Shown piece by piece: positions 63,719 to 64,000 of a DNA stretch of 64,000 nt (within the stretch, counting starts at the first letter, position 1; the number at the start of each line of letters is the position of its first letter). This DNA is from CAIKMD01 sp035605975 (GTDB taxonomy: Bacteria; Pseudomonadota; Alphaproteobacteria; ATCC43930; CGMCC-115725): positions 43,323 through 107,322 of the forward strand of contig DATNGG010000104.1 in assembly GCA_035605975.1 (NCBI GenBank), read 5' to 3'. The translations under genes and the position numbers were made by a program. The notes beneath the pieces were generated by a model. It ran no database searches. It was not told the origin of the DNA and worked only from the letters and a program-made list of their open reading frames with translations.

Positions 63719-64000
63719 ACCTTCTCCACCTCGGGCCGTCCCAACAGCCCGGACGGCCGGAAGATCAGCACGAGGACGAGAATCCCGAACACGGCCACGT
63801 CTTTATAGGCGGCGTTGAAATAGCCCGACCAGAAAGCCTCGATGAGGCCGATCAAGAGGCCGCCGAGCATGGCGCCGGGCAGCGAGCCGATGCCGCCCAG
63901 CACCGCCGCGGTGAAGGCCTTCATCCCGGCGAGAAAGCCGATGAAGAAATCGATCACGCCATAATAAAGGGTGACCATCATGCCGGCGACGGCGGCAAGG
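63715..64000 (-). CDS. livH: LivH, branched-chain amino acid ABC transporter permease (5' end beyond the window)
   Basis: Only the C-terminal 94 codons are present. VTLYYGVIDFFIGFLAGMKAF, TAAVLGGIGSLPGAMLGGLLIG and LIFRPSGLLG are LivH C-terminal blocks. The frame is open through base 64000, so the gene is partial, and an ATG at 63981 is internal, not the start. Confidence 0.9.
   Translation of the reverse strand, partial: LAAVAGMMVTLYYGVIDFFIGFLAGMKAFTAAVLGGIGSLPGAMLGGLLIGLIEAFWSGYFNAAYKDVAVFGILVLVLIFRPSGLLGRPEVEKV

Noticed and set aside
63715..63981. Complete 88-codon gene at the window end
   Set aside because: The frame is open to base 64000 and matches the C-terminus of LivH, so the ATG at 63981 is internal.

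Overview
This 64 kb window is a GC-rich (about two thirds GC by eye), densely coded chromosomal segment of an alphaproteobacterium. The order Hyphomicrobiales (Rhizobiales) is the best guess. The evidence is gene order and family content: rplM-rpsI-argC; bamE / cytochrome bc1 chaperone / DUF177 / rpmF / plsX / fabH / ihfA / MerR / tRNA-Pro; glyA-nrdR-ribD-ribE-ribBA-ribH-nusB-thiL; a K+-independent-type HppA; a DUF2585 protein; class I PhaC. No rRNA, CRISPR array, transposase or prophage gene was seen.

Layout. 1-3.6 kb: accessory genes (COG4705-like membrane protein, a GlcG/HbpS remnant, an orphan NMT1-type binding protein, a His/Asp-rich secreted protein, a Gly/Pro repeat protein). 3.6-13.4 kb: one large chemotaxis operon on the minus strand, in transcription order STAS, cheY, cheA, cheW, MCP, cheW, cheR, cheB, a soluble MCP-like protein carrying a CheZ-like DxxxQ motif, and a second CheY-like receiver; no flagellar gene accompanies it. 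13.5-17.7 kb: a dense regulatory patch, a flavin monooxygenase divergent from a second orphan binding protein, and a low-GC DUF1345 gene just past the 3' end of tRNA-Glu. 18-25.3 kb: asnB, then recJ-glpX and hom, and an OmpA-like lipoprotein. 25.4-28.8 kb: phaC and an MFS transporter, ending in a duplicated hairpin repeat. 28.8-31 kb: rplM-rpsI-argC. 31-36.3 kb: a metal-uptake-like cluster (DUF2946, coiled-coil porin, ZnuA-like and ZnuB-like proteins, OprB-like porin) without an ATPase; the last gene has a leader duplicated from rplM. 36.4-43.2 kb: crotonase plus CoA-binding protein, DUF2585, an acyl carrier protein with its ketosynthase, two MFS transporters, cutA. 43.2-48.2 kb: tRNA-Pro and the fatty acid/phospholipid initiation block. 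48.3-60 kb: hppA, an HsaA-like flavoenzyme, the thiL/nusB/riboflavin/nrdR/glyA/rpiB block. 59.3-64 kb: a branched-chain amino acid ABC transporter (livH incomplete at the window edge) with a phasin-like gene inside it.

The most unusual points are the putative MCP/CheZ hybrid at 4073-5839, the rplM leader copied in front of an OprB-type porin gene, and the regulatory patch at about 13460-13542, which has a perfect TGTGA-N6-TCACA palindrome. All function calls come from reading translations and remembered family signatures; no database search was run.
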